64,000 nt of DNA. Source: Nocardioides sp. 1609. GTDB taxonomy: Bacteria > Actinomycetota > Actinomycetes > Propionibacteriales > Nocardioidaceae. The notes under the pieces were generated by a model. That model had not been told where the DNA came from. It made no database searches and worked only from the letters and a program-made list of their open reading frames with translations. Positions 36,416 to 45,204 of this stretch are shown in pieces; positions within the stretch are counted from its first letter, which is position 1, and each line of letters starts with the position of its first letter. The translations under genes and the position numbers were made by a program. Location: NCBI RefSeq assembly GCF_004522105.1, contig NZ_SPUJ01000001.1, positions 744,001 through 808,000 on the forward strand. The letters are read 5' to 3'.

Positions 36416-36905
36416 TCGGCCCTTCGACTAGATGGTCGCTATCTGAAAGCTGTGACAGCGCGCGAGAAAGACGAGACTTCACTGTTCCCAATGGAATGTT
36501 CAGAACATTGGCTGTCTGAGCTTCACTCAGGTTCGCGAAGTAACGAAGCACCACAACCTGTCGGCCCGTCAAACTCAGCTCATCGATGGCCCGACGAACC
36601 GAATCACGAAGGGCAACAAGCTGCGTCTCATCATCGACTTTGCGATCAGGAAGTAATTCGGTCGGGACTTCCCCCGACCATCGACGTCGTCTTCCGTCTC
36701 GATGACAGTTGATAAGAATGCGATACACATATGCGTCCGGCTCCGCGGCAGCCGCCACCTTCCGCCAAGACTTGTAGCAACGCAACAGCGTGGTCTGAGC
36801 CAGATCGTGAGCCTCGTCCAAAGTGCATCCCAGCATGACCCCCGAACGAACCAGCGCTTCCCACCTCGCGCTGACGTAGTCCGCGAAGTCCGCGTCCTGC
36901 TCCAT
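36405..36905 (-). CDS. ECF (SigE-like) RNA polymerase sigma factor
   Basis: A 166-residue protein. Region 2 shows DEAHDLAQTTLLRCYKSW, close to the (D)AEDLxQxxFLRxY consensus, and DAYVYRILINCHRDGRRRR. Region 4 has LSLTGRQVVVLRYFANLSEA then IPLGTVKSRLSRAL. Length and motifs fit the SigE/SACE_1459-type group. It starts at ATG 36905 and overlaps the membrane partner downstream. It likely controls an envelope or secretion response that may include the nearby lipoprotein and protease. Confidence 0.9.
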   Translation of the reverse strand: MEQDADFADYVSARWEALVRSGVMLGCTLDEAHDLAQTTLLRCYKSWRKVAAAAEPDAYVYRILINCHRDGRRRRWSGEVPTELLPDRKVDDETQLVALRDSVRRAIDELSLTGRQVVVLRYFANLSEAQTANVLNIPLGTVKSRLSRALSQLSDSDHLVEGPSGE

Positions 36906-37484
36906 TCACCCTCCGGTTGTTCGAGCCCTCACTAGTACGACGGGTTGTCCAGCCACGAAGGTTCCGGATCGTGGCAACCTGTGTTGTTCACCGTCGACCA
37001 CTGTCGTCCCCCCAACGAGAAGACGTCGTGCCTTGCGATGCAGAAGTGCCGCCCAGCTTCCCCCCGCACGTTAGATCTGCCTTACGGACTGGGGGAGATC
37101 CAGTCGGACCAATGGCGGGTCCTGTCAGGCCGACGGTGAGGAAGCACGTGCCAGGCCCGACTCAGGTCAGTTCTACGACGAACGACGCTGACACGGTCCC
37201 CGCCGGGATGACGACGGCCTTTGACACGTCGAGACCGCTCGGCCGGCCTGTAAGCAACCGGGACTATGCAACGCCCTCACACCGCCGCCCCGACGGCGCC
37301 CTCGCCGACTGCCACCGCAACGACGAGATTGCTCGCGCGTACAGGCACCTTGAACCGAGCATCGTGACCTAGCCGGGGTTGATCCGACCATGTCGGTCCT
37401 CTGAGATGCTCGCCCATGCCGCGCACAGTGCGCGCACGTGCCGAGAGTTGGGCGTCGCGCCCTTCGGATGGAAACAGGGGACCT
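36906..37484. other. Intergenic stretch, no gene recognised
   Basis: Contains the sigma-gene promoter region on its left. Open frames here are low-quality, with no SD or motif. Confidence 0.4.
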
Positions 37485-37676
37485 ATGGCCCAGCCGTTCA
37501 TCACGACCAAGCGAGCTGCCCGACTGTCGTTGGTGGGTTGCGTGCTCGCGCAGGTCGTCTTCGTCTTGCTGCCCATGTTCGTTGACGGAGGTCGACGGCT
37601 CTGGGCGTGGGGCGGACTGTTGTCACCGGTGTTGGCGACGTTCTCGACAGTCACGGCGGTCCGAGCGCCGGACTAG
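37485..37676 (+). CDS. Small two-helix membrane protein
   Basis: A 63-residue protein from ATG 37485, with a purine-rich AGGGG about 6 nt before. Two hydrophobic segments (LSLVGCVLAQVVFVLLPMFV and WAWGGLLSPVLATFSTV) flank a short basic loop. Function unknown. Confidence 0.5.
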   Translation: MAQPFITTKRAARLSLVGCVLAQVVFVLLPMFVDGGRRLWAWGGLLSPVLATFSTVTAVRAPD

Positions 37677-37881
37677 CCGCCCGGTCATGCAGCCGCCTCC
37701 TTGTCCATAGCCGCACCCAGCGTCCTGCCCTAGTTGCTCACTCGACTGACGCAGCGCGGGCCCAATTGCCGCAGCGCTGATCGAGAAGGTCTACCGACCC
37801 GCCGCACGTCCTGTTAGTCGGGCGGGTCAGTTCGTCGACGGACTGAACCACACCTGGGCGCGTAGAGAGGCCACGCTCGTA

Positions 37882-38103
37882 CTAGGTATGACGTCGGTGC
37901 GAGCGGCACTGATGCGGGGCGCAACGGTCGAGTAATGCACCAGCGCCGTACACGCACACACCGCCGAACATCGACACTGCGCCAGCCTTATGCCAAACGC
38001 TGTACATGCCATCAGAGCTGAAGGCTGCATACAGGATGGGGCCGAGGCTCAATGCCACTGTAAAGAAACCCAGCCCCATCAGTCGTCGCGCGCCAGTGGA
38101 CAT
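37882..38103 (-). CDS. Small membrane protein
   Basis: A 73-residue protein from ATG 38103 (MSTGARRLMGLGFF), with two hydrophobic segments (GFFTVALSLGPILYAAF; AGAVSMFGGVCVYGAGALL). An upstream in-frame start at 38151 would add an arginine-rich stretch and is less likely. Function unknown. Confidence 0.5.
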   Translation of the reverse strand: MSTGARRLMGLGFFTVALSLGPILYAAFSSDGMYSVWHKAGAVSMFGGVCVYGAGALLDRCAPHQCRSHRRHT

Positions 38104-38250
38104 GCCGCCAGGGTAGTAGCGGAAGTTGGCCCGTCGTGCTCGATGCGGCAAACCGTCCCCGATGTGCTCACGTCCTCGGGGCGCCTAGAATCGAAGACCC
38201 GGCCCGGGCGTCTAGCGACGGGTCCGGGCCGGTCGATGTGGCGTGCTCGA

Positions 38251-38941
38251 TCAGCCGCGCTTTACTCGGAAGGTCGGGCTGACGTCACCGCGGGGTTGGT
38301 GTCGCCGAGGACGGTAAAGCGGAACGGGATGCGCGCGCCGGGCTTGCCACAGAACTTTCGGTGTTCCAGCCGGCCTTGGGATTGAGTGCGAAGGCCGCCT
38401 GCCCGCGCGAGTTCGTGCGCTTGGTGAACATCTCTTGCCAGCCGCCGCAGAGGTTGGCCTGCATGACGACCTCCTTGCCGGCCCACGCACGGTTGGCGCG
38501 TGTCGCGCGGACGTTCCACTTCCACCCGTGGGCGCGGAACTTCTGCTTGGTGTACGTAACCTTGGACGCGCTAGTACCGGGACGCGGCTGGATTGGTCCA
38601 TCGTGTCGAAGGCGGGCGAAACACGAGTGACCCACGTTGCGCGCCACGAAGCGGAGGACGCGCCCCCACATGTGCCTTCGCACCCATTCGTTGTCGTGGC
38701 GACCGTGAACGCGCACCGTGCCAGCGCCCAGGTCCACGATGAGCACGTCGTGACGCCCAACCGGGAAGCCGTCACGGACCAGCGCCATCAACGGTCCGTC
38801 TAGCGCTCGCTCCAAGCCTTCGACCGTCGCTACTGCGATGCTGACTTCTTCACCTCTGGCGTCCTCCACTCGGTCAACGATGTAAAACGGGCAACCGTCG
38901 CCCAGGTCGATGACAGACCTTCGCAACACGAACTTCGTCAT
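38251..38941 (-). pseudogene. Hypothetical protein with frameshifted C-terminus
   Basis: The main frame runs from ATG 38941 (MTKFVLRRSVIDLGDGCPFY) for ~195 residues. At about 38350 the sequence logic leaves this frame: the next frame reads KFCGKPGARIPFRFTVLGDT, then NPAVT. A third frame near the end reads SPTFRVKRG with a stop at 38251. The joined tail looks like a beta-sandwich domain (NPKAGWNTE-KFCGKPG...FRFTVLGD). One or two indels therefore separate the C-terminus; alternatively the longer unshifted frame is translated to 38285. No family recognised. Confidence 0.5.
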
Positions 38942-39196
38942 GATCGGCGAATGTGTCTCGCGCAGCCGCGACGACTCCCTGTTGGCAGACGGTTTTTAAG
39001 GCCGAGGAGTCGAGCCGTAGGGGTCCGCGCCGGTCCTGCGGCAGCCCTCGCGAGCTTGCGACGTTTCCGCTGGTCATCTTGGATTTCTGCAACCCTCGAC
39101 GCGACGACCTGCCGAGAGGCCGATGCGGAAGCTTGCCCGGGATGCCGTAGCGCCGACGTAGCGCCGACTGTCGGCGGCCGCGCATATGGTCACCGC

Positions 39197-39808
39197 ATGA
39201 CCTCGCTCATCTGCCCGCATTGCAAGGGCTACAGCACCTTCTCGGTCGTCTGGGCCGACACAACCACCTATGCCAAGAGCGGCGGGGAGTCGCTGTACGA
39301 CAGCGCGAGCCGTTGCAACAACCCGGAGTGCAAGAGGGTCATCGGGAGTTGGGTCAAGCCCGATAAGGAACAGATCGTCGACTACTGGCCGAGAAAGGTT
39401 GGCGGCAAGGAGTTCCTCGACGTACCCGAGCACATCGCTTCGACGGCCGACGAGGCCCACCTCTGCATGAGCGTCGGCGCTCACCGAGGCGCCATCGCGC
39501 TCGCTCGTGCCGTAGTTGAGGCGACGGCGAAGCACCACGGCATCGAGAAGGGCATGCTCGACAAGAAGATTGTCGAAATGGCGAAGCAAGGCGTCATCTC
39601 AGACGCAATGAAAGACGCGGCAGATGAGATTCGGTTCGCAGGCAACGAGGTCGCCCACGCTGATCTGGCCGAAGAGCCGATCACTGCTGCCGACGCCGAG
39701 GACGTCCTAGAACTCATGGACGCGGTCTTGACTCGCGTCTACCAGGAGCCCGCTCAGGTGGCGCGTGTCCGTGCTCGTCGGCAAGAGCGCAAGGGTGAAC
39801 AGAGCTGA
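39197..39808 (+). CDS. DUF4145-like protein with N-terminal zinc ribbon
   Basis: A 203-residue protein from ATG 39197. The N-terminus has a ribbon (LICPHCKG and RCNNPECKR). Residues ~95-180 (GAHRGAIALARAVVEATAKHH, GVISDAMKDAADEIRFAGNEVAHA) match the helical DUF4145 pattern with the terminal NxxAH motif, related to HEPN-like domains. Such proteins often accompany restriction or defence genes. A longer frame from 38951 is not supported. Confidence 0.75.
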   Translation: MTSLICPHCKGYSTFSVVWADTTTYAKSGGESLYDSASRCNNPECKRVIGSWVKPDKEQIVDYWPRKVGGKEFLDVPEHIASTADEAHLCMSVGAHRGAIALARAVVEATAKHHGIEKGMLDKKIVEMAKQGVISDAMKDAADEIRFAGNEVAHADLAEEPITAADAEDVLELMDAVLTRVYQEPAQVARVRARRQERKGEQS

Positions 39809-39908
39809 CCTGGCACAGCCGACCTGGGCAGTCGTCATCGGTGTGTTGCAGACCGTACGGTTCGGCCCGTTAGTTGCAGAGGGCAACTAATCGACCAAGG
39901 AGGCTCCC

Positions 39909-40250
39909 ATGCCCGCGAAGACCGTTACCCCGACCGCGACCGTCAAAACCCCACGCGTCCGTCACGCCGTCAGCCGCTCGACCGGCGCGACGACCTGGAC
40001 CCGCAAGGACGGCGACGACTGGCGCACGACCTGCCTCAACCACGGGGCCGAGACGACCGCCTCTGCGCGCGGTGCGGCCTGGAAGAACGGCTCGACCCCG
40101 GCCAACTTCTGCGCCAAGTGCAAGGCCATCGTCGCCGGCAAGGCCGACAAGATCACCGGCGACCGGCTCGACCTATCGACCACCCCGGCGAAGAAGGTTG
40201 CGGCGAAGAAGCCCGCCGCGAAGCCGACCGCCGCGACGACCGCGAAGTGA
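39909..40250 (+). CDS. Small basic protein with Lys/Ala-rich tail
   Basis: A 113-residue protein with a very good SD (AAGGAGG, 8 nt before ATG). The middle has WRTTCLNHGAETTASARGAA and NFCAKCKAI, giving three cysteines that might bind a metal. The last ~20 residues (PAKKVAAKKPAAKPTAATT) are a histone H1-like tail that could contact DNA. Typical of actinophage or integrative-element small genes. Confidence 0.65.
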   Translation: MPAKTVTPTATVKTPRVRHAVSRSTGATTWTRKDGDDWRTTCLNHGAETTASARGAAWKNGSTPANFCAKCKAIVAGKADKITGDRLDLSTTPAKKVAAKKPAAKPTAATTAK

Positions 40251-40348
40251 TCAAGCCTGACGACGCCTGCAAACGCTGGCCCGAGTGCCGGTGCGAGGCG
40301 TCCTGCGAGTACTGGTCGGGCGACGGACTGCAACTCGCCGACGACTGA
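40247..40348 (+). CDS. 33-aa cysteine-containing microprotein
   Basis: GTG at 40247 overlaps the stop of the preceding gene (GTGA). The product includes DDACKRWPECRCEASCEYW, with four cysteines in a CxxxxxCxCxxxC pattern typical of small metal-binding or disulfide proteins. Translation by coupling is likely; function unknown. Confidence 0.5.
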   Translation: MIKPDDACKRWPECRCEASCEYWSGDGLQLADD

Positions 40349-40517
40349 TCGTTTCCGACCCGACCCCGGTAGCCGAACCCGCGCCGGGGTCGGATCACAC
40401 CGGCTGGGCTGCGAGCGTCCGTTTCATGGGCCTGCCGCTGGGCGAGGGGCCGAGGGCTGGGGTCGGGGGACGTCGAGCGGCCCCGACCCCGCATCGGCTG
40501 GGTTGCCGCGCTCCCGG

Positions 40518-41363
40518 TTACTCCGTCGGTTCGCCTCGGAGCGCCGGGTCGGCGAGACGAACGATGAGCGCACCGACGACGTGGACCATGAGCCAGGCGT
40601 CGGCGAGCGATGCGTCGGGGTGCTTGTGCGCGTCGGAGTTCTTGTTGCGCTCTGACGCGGCCCACTTGGTCACGAGGATCATCGCCTCGTGCAACTGGGC
40701 ATCGTGCGACTTGAACAGCCCCTTGACCTTCGCGTCCCCTATCAACGCGCTCAGCACGTCGCCCTCGCACCCAAGGGCGGTCAGTGCCTCCTGCAGCGCC
40801 GTCCCTGCGTCAGTGATCGCATCGCCTGGTTCGCCGTTGCTGATCTCCCTGAGCGCATTGAGATAGGCGTCATGGGCCGACTTGAACTGCGGACCGGCCA
40901 TGAGTCGCAGCGCAGGCTCGATGGCGGCCTGCAGAAGCTCGTCGGACTCGAACGGGATGAGTTCGCCGTCTACGAACTTGTAGGCGATTCGGTGCTCTCG
41001 CATCACGTTGTTCACGGCTGTGTCGAAGAGCCCACCCAAGTCCCGATCCGGGAAGGGTGACCCGTGCATGAGTGCAGATGCCGCCGCGAGCGCGTCCAAA
41101 ATGACTTCATCCGATGATGAGACCAGCGAGTCGGCGCCGAACTGGTGGAACTCCCATCCCCCGTTCAGGCGCAATATCGTGGCCACACGCTCACTGAAGC
41201 CCACCGACGCGTAGACATCGACGTCGCGGGCAATCCGCCGCCACACTTCGCCAATGCGCACGAGTGCGCGTCGTTCGAAGGCCGTTGTCCAGAGTGATTC
41301 GCCATCAGCCTCCCGTCGGGCGATCTCGTCCTGCCGTCGTCGTTCGGACGGGAGCATCCCCAC
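40518..41363 (-). CDS. Abi/AbiJ-like protein (STM4504/CBY_0614-type), tentative
   Basis: A 281-residue soluble protein. The central FVDGELIPFESDELLQAAIE and the following helical domain (PGDAITDAGTALQEALTALG, WAASERNKNSDAHKHPDASL) resemble the layout of the STM4504/CBY_0614 family, with a C-terminal HEPN-like or TIGR02391-like helical bundle (RNxxxxAH-type segment: ERNKNSDAH). HEPN-type proteins of this sort are abortive-infection RNases; here the RNxxxxH spacing (RNKNSDAH) is one residue off the classical RxxxxxH, so activity is uncertain. Family placement is by resemblance only. Confidence 0.5.
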   Translation of the reverse strand: MGMLPSERRRQDEIARREADGESLWTTAFERRALVRIGEVWRRIARDVDVYASVGFSERVATILRLNGGWEFHQFGADSLVSSSDEVILDALAAASALMHGSPFPDRDLGGLFDTAVNNVMREHRIAYKFVDGELIPFESDELLQAAIEPALRLMAGPQFKSAHDAYLNALREISNGEPGDAITDAGTALQEALTALGCEGDVLSALIGDAKVKGLFKSHDAQLHEAMILVTKWAASERNKNSDAHKHPDASLADAWLMVHVVGALIVRLADPALRGEPTE

Positions 41364-41577
41364 TGACTCACTGCCTCTCCAAACAGCCAGCGGCGTCCAA
41401 CCCCCAACCCTGGGGTGACGGCTACTGGGAGCAAACGATTAGATAGAGGAGAGGCCCCACCCGTACCGAAGTGTCGTTACCACGTCGGTCCGTGTGGGGC
41501 TTCCTCGTTGACGCCGCAAGCTTCCCCTCGTGCGGACTTACGACGACCTGGTGTTGCTCACGGTCAGGCCTCGATGA

Positions 41578-41721
41578 TCAGAGGCGGGCGCACTCGGTGC
41601 ACAGGGGCTTGCCGCCCGTGCCGGAACGCCGGTTCTCGGACTCGATGTTGTTGCCGGTGTTGCACGACGTGTTGTCGTGGTGCCGGTCCTGCTTGATCGA
41701 GTGCCAGGGGTTGGTCTTCAT
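41578..41721 (-). CDS. 47-aa Cys/His small protein
   Basis: ATG at 41721 with SD GGAGGAAG about 6 nt upstream. The product starts MKTNPWHSIKQDRHHDNTSC and ends GTGGKPLCTECARL, with three cysteines (one CxxC) and a His pair. It looks like a real microprotein with a zinc-knuckle-like end, of the sort carried by actinobacterial integrative elements. Confidence 0.6.
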   Translation of the reverse strand: MKTNPWHSIKQDRHHDNTSCNTGNNIESENRRSGTGGKPLCTECARL

Positions 41722-41973
41722 TGGCGATCTTCCTCCTCCCTCAGCCGTCAGCGCGGCATCTGAACGCAGGAGAACCATCGCGGTCCCCCCAGACCAGCCG
41801 AACGTCTGCACCGATTCCATGTGATCAACACGCCTGAAGATGCGCGTGACTTGGAACTACATCAGTGTGATTATGCCCGGCTACAAGTCAGTGTGCATGA
41901 GCCAGCGTGTCGCCGCAACCTGCTCGGACGGCAACTTGCCTAGACTTGTCGCGAACTTGAGGTTCGGCGAAAC

Positions 41974-43046
41974 CTACGCCTGGCGTAGTCGGACGTTCGA
42001 CGGCTCACCCCAAATGGCGGCAGTGGCGTTTCGCTTGTCTCGGTTGGGCGCGGCGTGGGCGTAGCGGTCGAGCGTCATCTTGGTCGAGGCGTGGCCGAGC
42101 CGCTTGGAGACCTCGACGATGGTCAGCGCTCCGGGCTTGCCGATCTGCTCGACCAGCCATGAGGCGTGGAAGTGACGTAGGTCGTAGAACCGCACCGTGT
42201 CAGGCAGGCCCGTTTCCTCGCGGATCGCTGACCAGTAGCGCATCGTGAACCACGCGTGATTGAGGGGGCTTGGCTCGCCGTTTGCATCGACCCACTCCAA
42301 CCAATCGCGGTCGCTACCAGTCTGACGCTGTCGCTGACCTCGCTTGAACTCGCCCACCCCAGGGAACAGCGGAAGTCGGTCGCCCGGGTGGTGACGGTCG
42401 GGGTGTTCGGTGAACCACCGCGTTGTAAGCTCGTGCTGGTCGCGGAGGTAAACCGTGAGGTGGTCGGCGGTGTAGTCGTCCAGGTCGACGTCGCGGCGGC
42501 TCCGCCTCGTCTTCGGGACGTCCTCAAAGGTCCAGGCGCCGTCCTTCGCCTTCACGCGAACCCGGCGCACCGTGAGCGTCGTGTTCTCGTTCGACAGATC
42601 GCGCAGTTGCAGCGCGGTCAGTTCCTCCGGCCGCATGCCGGTTGCAGCAGCGAGACGCACGTACATCGCCCACGGCTCAGCGGTCGCGGAGATCAAGGCG
42701 CGTACCTGCGCCGGCGCCGGGATCACCCGCTCGGCCTGCTGAGTGTTGAAGTCCTGCTGCTCGGGCATCTCCACCCCCACGGTTGGGTCGCGGAGGATCA
42801 GTCCATTGGCGACCGCGAACCGCACCACGCGACGAAACGTGTAGAAGTTGTGGCGCAGGGTGCTCGCGCTGCGCTTGCTCCCGAGGTCGGCGACCCAAGC
42901 GATGACGTCACCGTGAGTGATGTCGCCGATGCGACGCGATCCCCACGTCGTGCGGACAGACGACCGCGCGCCGTTGATGATCTGCGCGTGCTGTCGGTGG
43001 CCGCTCGCCTTGCCGCTCTTGGTCCGATAACCACCAGACAGTCATC
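41974..43046 (-). pseudogene. Phage-type tyrosine integrase, 5'-truncated
   Basis: The catalytic domain is complete: GMRPEELTALQL (Arg), FYDLRHFHASWL (H-x-x-R shifted as LRHFHASW), KRLGHASTKMTLDRYAH (His, Tyr). In frame upstream of the GTG at 42828 it continues through FYTFRRVVRFAVA, SASTLRHNFY, RIGDITHGDVIAWVADL and GARSSVRTTWGSRR, a core-binding domain. A TGA near 43044 then closes the frame. No good start codon or arm-binding domain lies in that extra part, so the N-terminal ~80-100 residues are missing. It might be translated from the GTG at 42828 (284 aa), but that would lack the core-binding domain. Confidence 0.75.
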
Positions 43047-43056
43047 CGACTGAGAC

Positions 43057-43461
43057 TTAAGTACGTGGGGTGTGATCCGGAATGTCGGTCCCGGCCTTCC
43101 GCGTACCCGCTGCCGTCCCAGTGAGTGGCGCCTTCGCCCTCAGCCTACCGCGATTCGCCGCGGTCCGACCTCGCAGCAGCAGCAATCGTGGGGCCATCGG
43201 ACCGCCGTGGGACCGACGCCGGTCCGAGGCGCGGAACGTCGAATGCCGTAGCGCCGGAGTAGCGCCGAACCTGTGCATCCACTGGGGCCTAACGACCGCC
43301 CCAGAAGCGTTTCCCCAGGTAGGTCGGTGTTTCTCGTTGTGCCCCCGGTGGGACTCGAACCCACACTTTGTCGCTTCTAAGTGTTGAGAGATCGCGGCTC
43401 GCGCTTCGTCTAGCTCGTAGAGGGTCGCGCCGTTGAGTTGCGATCCGCTGAGCAGAGCCAT
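43057..43461 (-). pseudogene. 5' end of an unknown gene running into the tRNA fragment
   Basis: A perfect SD (AGGAGG, spacing 6) precedes ATG 43461. The product starts MALLSGSQLNGATLYELDEA, RAAISQHLEA, and then translates the tRNA 3' half (CGFESHRGH), after which composition collapses into Arg/Ala-rich sequence. The gene's true 3' part is probably elsewhere, separated by recombination at the tRNA sequence. Confidence 0.5.
43339..43381 (-). other. 3' half of a tRNA gene, likely attachment site
   Basis: Read on the minus strand it has an anticodon loop (CTTAGAA), the 3' anticodon stem (GCGAC), a 5-nt variable loop (AAAGT), a perfect T arm (GTGGG TTCGAGT CCCAC) and a 3' acceptor strand (CGGGGGC, then AC). 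The 5' half (an acceptor strand GCCCCCG, D arm and 5' anticodon stem) is absent upstream. Phage integrases commonly cross over in the anticodon loop or T arm of tRNA genes and leave exactly such a 3' half at one end of the element. The truncated integrase lies about 290 nt away. Confidence 0.7.
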
Positions 43462-43848
43462 CGGTGTCCTCCTAGTCATGACCGAGGCACGGCCGGCCGG
43501 CCTCCGGTCAGGTGCGGTACGCGTACGGGTTCACACAGTGCATCGGCAGGTCTTGACGGTGACCGGATCACCAATAGACCTGCAGGAGGCCGCGGGCCGG
43601 CGCGTCTCCTGCCGGGCACGCACTCGGTTAGTGACCACCTCCTGCGCCGACGTTGGGCCCTTGGCAGAACCCAGTACGACGCGAGCCGGCGCGACATGAG
43701 GCCCAAGGAAGTACGGGTGCGGCTGCTCCCTGCGGAGTCGACTTGAACCAACATCGCACCCACGGCAACGTCACCTAGTTCGGGCCTTCTGCCGATACCG
43801 CGACAACAACACCACGTAACCCACCCCTGCCTTCATTAGGACGCCCCC
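43462..43848. other. Intergenic stretch, no gene recognised
   Basis: Between two divergent short genes. The left end must hold the promoter of the fragment starting at 43461. No repeat or motif seen. Confidence 0.35.
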
Positions 43849-44211
43849 GTGACCGATCCACACCAAGCAGACCCCCATCTCTCCTACAGCGAGGTCTTCG
43901 AAATTCTTCTGCCCCGCCGCGGACAGATCCGGATCGTCATAGCCGACGGCCGACCCAGCATGGAGTTCGTCACCGTTGAAGGCACCACCCAAAGTTTCGT
44001 CAGTCTCGAGGACGCCGACGTGCACTGCGGGCACAGCAGAACTCGAGAGACAATCGGTGCCGCCTGGGACGACGGGCACGACGAAGCCACCGCCAAGTAC
44101 GCCCCCGCACTCCACGCAGTCGAACGCTGGCACAACGACAACCATCCCGGTCCCGCCCGGTTCTGCAACCTGAACCCGTGCGACGACATTCGAGTCGCGA
44201 CAGACCGCTAA
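43849..44211 (+). CDS. Hypothetical protein, 120 aa
   Basis: GTG start at 43849. Residue use is ordinary: YSEVFEILLPRRGQIRIVIA, then a His-rich middle and RFCNLNPCDDIRV with two cysteines at the end. No known motif. Lies just outside the polymorphic-toxin array. Confidence 0.5.
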   Translation: MTDPHQADPHLSYSEVFEILLPRRGQIRIVIADGRPSMEFVTVEGTTQSFVSLEDADVHCGHSRTRETIGAAWDDGHDEATAKYAPALHAVERWHNDNHPGPARFCNLNPCDDIRVATDR

Positions 44212-44574
44212 CCCAGGGGTGACAAGCCCGAGGCACCGACTCCTCGTACCGGAACCACCCCCGGCCCTGTGCTTCGCCACATGGCGCGCCGAACCGCAGG
44301 GCCGGAGGTAGTTCCGGGAAGGAAGCACCGGGTCCCCCGCTCTGCTTCTCGGTTTGACTAGATGGCGCTGGGCGCTGCCGCGCCGCCAGGCGCCCGAAGG
44401 CATAGACAGACGGCTCAGTCGCCGCCGAGAGCAGCGGCATCCATCACCGGGGTCCTCGCCTGTCAGTGTCCGACCAACTAGTCAAGCGGTGTTGCTCGAC
44501 TCCTGCGTGCCGTCGACCACGCCGGATGAAACGTCCGACGTCGACTTGTCCGCGACCTGTGACAGATTCAAGGC
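44212..44574. other. Intergenic stretch, no gene recognised
   Basis: Nothing supported on either strand; it precedes the small plus-strand gene at 44575. Confidence 0.35.
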
Positions 44575-44772
44575 ATGACCCCATCGGAACGAGCACAACT
44601 CCAGCTGCCAACGAACCTCCCCGTCATGGCCGGAGACACCTACCGCGACCACAACGGCGAGCTCCACGCCGTCGCCGCCACCACCCTGGTCATAAATCTC
44701 GCGGACGGAACGCAAGAGAGCATCGCCCTCGAGCAACGAGCGGACAAACACTGGTGGATCCCGACCGCGTGA
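44575..44772 (+). CDS. Small hypothetical protein, 65 aa
   Basis: ATG at 44575. The acidic/neutral product has a beta-rich pattern (GDTYRDHNGELHAVAATTLV, INLADGTQESIALEQRADKH) ending WWIPTA. It looks like a genuine small domain. No family recognised and no strong SD. Confidence 0.45.
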   Translation: MTPSERAQLQLPTNLPVMAGDTYRDHNGELHAVAATTLVINLADGTQESIALEQRADKHWWIPTA

Positions 44773-45204
44773 CGGCACTGCCGGTGCAGGTCCGGCAGAA
44801 CTGGCTCAGTGGTCTCACCTGTTCGCTAGTCACCCGGCTAGACGGATGTTGCTCCACCCGTGCTCGACAAGCCTCCGCCGATGCTCGCATCGGCGGAGCG
44901 AAGCATCCATGTGGAATCTGAAGAGATCGCGCGGCGGCTTCAACCAGCGGTACCGCGAGGTCGCGCTACCCAAGTCTCGGCCGGAACTGAACTGCTCGGC
45001 GAGCACACCCCCCATGGGACCGCATCTAACTTCGAACTCCTGAACCGGACGATGCAATCGCTCGACCTACGAAATCGGACGGGGGCAAACGATCTGCTGA
45101 CATCTACTGCGGGCTCGTGCCGGCCGCCGAGGGATTCGCAGGCAGCAAGACGAACAGCGCCAGCGCTTGATCACGGGACAAGGCGATTGCGATCTCACCC
45201 ATCT
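44773..45204. other. Intergenic stretch with a 12-bp hairpin
   Basis: No gene recognised. It contains the perfect hairpin described at 44873-44898. Confidence 0.35.
44873..44898. terminator. Perfect 12-bp hairpin
   Basis: CTCCGCCGATGC, 2-nt spacer, GCATCGGCGGAG: nearly a continuous palindrome. No T-tract follows on either strand. It could end the small plus-strand gene at 44575 or be a protein-binding site. Confidence 0.4.

Noticed and set aside
38951..39196. Extended N-terminus of the DUF4145-like protein
   Set aside because: The extra sequence is Arg/Ala-rich shadow and overlaps the neighbouring gene region; the zinc ribbon begins at MTSLICPHC (39197).
41451..41506. GGCCCCAC ... GTGGGGC pairing upstream of the small Cys/His gene, considered as a riboswitch
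   Set aside because: Only one long-range 7-bp stem; no conserved riboswitch core could be recognised.
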